Source: an uncultured Alphaproteobacteria bacterium (lineage in GTDB: Bacteria; Pseudomonadota; Alphaproteobacteria; Rickettsiales; UBA1997). From it: 6,922 nucleotides of DNA. The translations under genes were made by a program, and so were the position numbers. The DNA lies in contig CAINKA010000102.1 in NCBI GenBank assembly GCA_903849835.1, positions 1-6,922 on the forward strand, in the 5' to 3' direction. A model generated the notes under the pieces. That model had not been told where the DNA came from. It saw nothing but the letters and a program-made list of their open reading frames with translations, and ran no database searches. This document shows positions 4,815-6,922 of the stretch, piece by piece. How positions within the stretch are numbered: position 1 is the stretch's first letter; each line of letters opens with the position of its first letter.

Positions 4815-6851
4815 TTGAGCTCAAAAATTTCCCAAATCAGTGCCGAAAAAGAAAAGCTAATCGCAACTTTGCGTGCGTTGACAGCGCAGGAATTTTTGCA
4901 AGTTGAGTTTGACGAAGCGCGGGAAAATAATTTTTTTGCGTGGGATCAGGGGTTGGTAGGTGAGGGTGTGGCGGCGTTGCCGGAGGTGAAAGAAACCTCC
5001 TTTGAAAAAGGAGGTGAACACGCTGAAGGCGTGGACGGAGGATTTACGTCCCGCAATCTCCAAGCTAATTCGAGTCCGCTTCCCGAAAATCACCCGTCTC
5101 AATCGCTGTCGCGATTGATCCACCCTCTTTTTCAAAGAGGGTTTAGCCACCGAGCCGCGTCTGATCTGGCGGCGTGTTACATTTTGTTTCACGACAAAAA
5201 AAATTACATTGTTGCGGAGGAGCAAAAATTTTTCGACGAGTTCGAAAAAATTCGGGTGGTGGCGGAGGTGAGGAATATTTATCGCGGGGTGGTGAAGAAT
5301 ATTTTGGGGAAGGTGGAGGAGGATGTGGACTCAATGCTGGGCTTAGCGCCGGACGGGGTTTTTAACCACGTCTCGACGTTCAGTTCAAAGTTAAATCAGG
5401 AAATGAACGTGCGGATGGAGTTGCAAACCACGTCCGGCGCTAGTTCCGTCGGTTACTCCGCTATTTCGTTGCTGCTGTTACCGGAATTTTTTTCCACCGA
5501 GATCGGAAAAAAAACTCACGAGAAAATTTCTGATCTCAAAAAAAATCTCAGCGAAAAAATTCTCGGTGAAATAAAAAAACTCGCAAAAATTACTGCGGAT
5601 CAAAAGGCTTTCACGCAAGCGGTGGCGCGGATTTTGGAGATGTTGAGGAAAGAGCAAGAAGCCAAGGAAAAAGAAAATAACGATGCTTCAACAAGCTCAG
5701 CGCAAGAAAAATCGGAAAATGATTTGAGTAATTTTGGTGCGGAAAAAATTTCTGAAGGCGAGGAGGAGAAGTTAGAAAAAAATGATGAGCTGAATTCGGA
5801 GCGGGACGGGGTTTGTAACCCCGTCTCAACGTTCAGTTCAAAGCTAAATCAGGAAATGAACGTGCGGACGGGGTTACAAACCCCGTCCGTCGCTAGTGGC
5901 GACGCCGATCAAATCCAATTCAAAAACCCCTACAAGATTTTCACCAGCAAGTTCGACGAAATAATTTTTCCGCAAAAATTAATCGCAAAAAACGAGCTCG
6001 AAATTTTGCGCGACCAACTTGATTTGCGTCTGGCAAAACTCTCAAACATTTCCAAAAAAATGAGTTTGAAACTGAAAAGAAAATTGCTCTCGAAGCGAAA
6101 TTCTTTTTTGGAATTTGATTCTTCGCGCGGAATTTTGGATCGCAAAAAACTTTCGCGACTGGTCATCGACCCAATGGTGGAAGGCATTTACGTCAGTAAT
6201 AAAAATCACGATTACCAAGATACGGCGCTGACAATTTTGCTCGACAATTCTGGATCGATGCGCGGCAGTCCAATCGTAATGGCGGCTCTGGCTTGCGAAA
6301 TAATCGCCGGAATTTTGGAAAAATTTTCAATCAAAACTGAAATACTCGGCTTCACGACGGCGGATTGGAAAGGCGGAAAAGCGCGAAAATTGTGGGAAAG
6401 TTCCGGCCGTCCAAAAAATCCCGGACGGCTCAACGAGCTGCGCCACATCATTTACAAACACTTCAATCAGAGTTTTAAAAAAGCGAAAATAAATTTGGGC
6501 TTGATGCTGAAAGAAGGCGTGCTCAAAGAAAATATTGACGGCGAAGCGCTGCTTTTCGCGCGTTCACGATTGATGCAGCAAAGTGAAAAAAGAAAAATTT
6601 TGTTGGTGATTTCGGACGGCACACCGGTGGACGATTCAACCGCGTCCGCCAACGATTCTGACATTCTTTCTGACCACTTAAATCACGTGATTAACAAGAT
6701 CGAGAAATCTTCCCGCGGGGCTTCAAAAATCGAAATTGTTGGAATCGGAATAGGACATGGTGCGGAAGAATTTTATCGCAACTCAATCACGATAAAAAGT
6801 TTGGAAGAGTTGGGTGATGTGATGATCAAAAAAATTTCTGAGTTGCTTTGA
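4815..6851 (+). CDS. cobT: CobT-family von Willebrand A protein with several in-frame repeat insertions
   Basis: CobT works with the AAA+ protein CobS to drive cobaltochelatase CobN in aerobic cobalamin synthesis. In genomes lacking CobN its role is unclear. Conserved blocks are HRAASDLAACYILFHD (about 112-127), ADQKAFTQAVARILEML, FTSKFDEIIFPQKL through SRGILDRKKLSRLVIDPM, and a C-terminal VWA domain (about 470-678). The VWA domain holds the MIDAS motif D477-N-S479-G-S481, GFTTADWKGGKARKLW, NPGRLNELRHIIYK, LKENIDGEALLFARSRL and ISDGTPVDD with D601. The N-terminal half carries palindromic elements at residues about 60-110, 177-210 and 329-360, all in linkers between conserved blocks. The region around residues 280-330 is rich in E and K, like the acidic linker of other CobT proteins. 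The TTG at 4815 is the best start in a frame open only from 4767; no ATG fits and no Shine-Dalgarno is seen, so the exact start is uncertain. No cobS or cobN is in the window. Confidence 0.93.
   Translation: MSSKISQISAEKEKLIATLRALTAQEFLQVEFDEARENNFFAWDQGLVGEGVAALPEVKETSFEKGGEHAEGVDGGFTSRNLQANSSPLPENHPSQSLSRLIHPLFQRGFSHRAASDLAACYILFHDKKNYIVAEEQKFFDEFEKIRVVAEVRNIYRGVVKNILGKVEEDVDSMLGLAPDGVFNHVSTFSSKLNQEMNVRMELQTTSGASSVGYSAISLLLLPEFFSTEIGKKTHEKISDLKKNLSEKILGEIKKLAKITADQKAFTQAVARILEMLRKEQEAKEKENNDASTSSAQEKSENDLSNFGAEKISEGEEEKLEKNDELNSERDGVCNPVSTFSSKLNQEMNVRTGLQTPSVASGDADQIQFKNPYKIFTSKFDEIIFPQKLIAKNELEILRDQLDLRLAKLSNISKKMSLKLKRKLLSKRNSFLEFDSSRGILDRKKLSRLVIDPMVEGIYVSNKNHDYQDTALTILLDNSGSMRGSPIVMAALACEIIAGILEKFSIKTEILGFTTADWKGGKARKLWESSGRPKNPGRLNELRHIIYKHFNQSFKKAKINLGLMLKEGVLKENIDGEALLFARSRLMQQSEKRKILLVISDGTPVDDSTASANDSDILSDHLNHVINKIEKSSRGASKIEIVGIGIGHGAEEFYRNSITIKSLEELGDVMIKKISELL
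4993..5144. repeat. In-frame nested palindromic element, second family (inside cobT)
   Basis: This is a 152-bp imperfect inverted repeat. Its left end (AAACCTCCTTTGAAAAAGG, 4993 on) matches the reverse complement of its right end (AAACCCTCTTTGAAAAAGA read backward from 5144). Each arm also folds on itself: ACCTCCTT with AAGGAGGT (4995-5015), CACGC with GCGTG (5019-5033), AATCGC with GCGATT (5101-5116), and ACCCTCTTT with AAAGAGGGT (5122-5142). It is read through as about 51 residues (from TSFEKGGEHAEGVDGGF to LIHPLFQRGF) between LPEVKE and HRAASDLAACY. Those flanking blocks look contiguous in other CobT proteins as I recall them. Confidence 0.8.
5344..5442. repeat. In-frame palindromic element, copy 2 (inside cobT)
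   Basis: This 99-bp palindrome begins TAGCGCCGGAC and ends GTCCGGCGCTA. It has the inner ACGTTCAGTTC stem at 5376-5386 (one mismatch with 5400-5410) and the 13-base loop at 5387-5399. It is read as PDGVFNHVSTFSSKLNQE then MNVRMELQTTSG, the same frame and orientation as copy 1. It shows more divergence in the middle stem (TTTTTAACCACG) than copies 1 and 3. It lies after NIYRGVVKNILGKVEEDV and before a helical stretch, SAISLLLLPEFF. Confidence 0.93.
5682..5702. repeat. Possible remnant of the intergenic palindromic repeat inside cobT
   Basis: GATGCTTCAACAAGCTCAGC closely matches the right arm of the intergenic repeat at 815-898 (CATGCTTCGACAGGCTCAGC), differing at three positions. The partner arm is missing. 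It is read as DASTSSAQ in the acidic linker of CobT. The match is short, so chance is possible. Confidence 0.45.
5801..5891. repeat. In-frame palindromic element, copy 3 (inside cobT)
   Basis: The outer arms GACGGGGTTTGTAACCCCGTC (from 5805) and GACGGGGTTACAAACCCCGTC (to 5887) pair without mismatch. The inner stem is ACGTTCAGTTC at 5829-5839 with one mismatch to 5853-5863, around a 13-base loop at 5840-5852. It is the best-preserved stem of the three. It is read as RDGVCNPVSTFSSKLNQE then MNVRTGLQTPS. It lies in the E/K-rich linker before the conserved FTSKFDEIIF block of CobT. Confidence 0.93.
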
Positions 6852-6866
6852 GAGATTGTCCCACAT

Positions 6867-6922
6867 GTCATGCTGAGCTTGTCGAAGCATGATTCTAGGC
6901 ACTTTGGTGTCATGAATCATGC
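6867..6922. repeat. Intergenic palindromic repeat, second copy (cut by window end)
   Basis: The left arm at 6867-6895 (GTCATGCTGAGCTTGTCGAA and on to GATTC) matches the left arm of the 815-898 repeat with one change, C to T. After an 18-base loop the right arm begins at 6914 (GAATCATGC) and runs off the window. It lies 15 bases after the cobT stop, the same kind of position as the first copy after gyrB. Confidence 0.9.

Noticed and set aside
3798..4970. Shared 15-mer TGGTAGGTGAGGGTG in bioF (about 3798) and cobT (about 4956)
   Set aside because: It is short, lacks any palindrome, and in bioF encodes LVGEG-like residues expected in that position. Chance is the simplest explanation.
5143..5365. 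Glycine-rich or proline-rich open frames on both strands (GGGGG-EEY type)
   Set aside because: They are shadows of purine-rich cobT codons with low-complexity products and no start signals.
4118..5891. CRISPR-like array
   Set aside because: The three repeats are palindromic, far apart and lie inside coding sequence, with no regular spacers and no cas genes.

Overview
The window looks like part of an alphaproteobacterial chromosome with an A+T-rich, repeat-laden genome (judged by eye; no base count was made). The evidence is a Gram-negative-type GyrB tail, a CobT-type von Willebrand A protein (a family best known from Alphaproteobacteria), and palindromic repeats inserted in-frame inside conserved genes. 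That last habit is known from Rickettsia and relatives. The exact lineage cannot be fixed from this sequence. All supported genes are on the + strand.

Layout. Bases 1-795 are the 3' part of gyrB, cut by the window edge. A perfect 35-bp inverted repeat follows (815-898). Bases 913-1634 hold a HEPN/minimal-nucleotidyltransferase pair with overlapping ends, which reads as a HepT/MntA-type toxin-antitoxin module. Bases 1644-2384 encode an unrecognised, mostly helical protein with a HEPN-like 'NCISH' motif. Bases 2404-3438 encode a DUF1016/YhcG-type PD-(D/E)XK nuclease. Its stop overlaps the start of bioF (3435-4709), the 8-amino-7-oxononanoate synthase of biotin synthesis. A 105-bp gap contains a hairpin that resembles a terminator only on the minus strand. 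cobT (4815-6851) follows, and the window ends inside a second copy of the intergenic inverted repeat.

How it fits together. The middle of the window (913-3438) looks like a small accessory or defence-type island placed between housekeeping genes. Its last gene is probably translationally coupled to bioF. The genes do not form one pathway.

The most notable content is the repeats inside genes. A ~91-99 bp palindrome occurs three times, once in bioF and twice in cobT. It is always in the same orientation and reading frame, so each copy adds about 30-33 related residues (TFSSK-x-NQE-x-NVR). A second, unrelated ~152-bp nested palindrome is also read through in the N-terminal part of cobT. A short piece resembling the intergenic repeat lies in the acidic linker of cobT. 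Catalytic and metal-binding motifs of both proteins remain intact and the insertions fall in loops or linkers. The pattern matches that of Rickettsia palindromic elements, but I cannot tell whether the families themselves are known.
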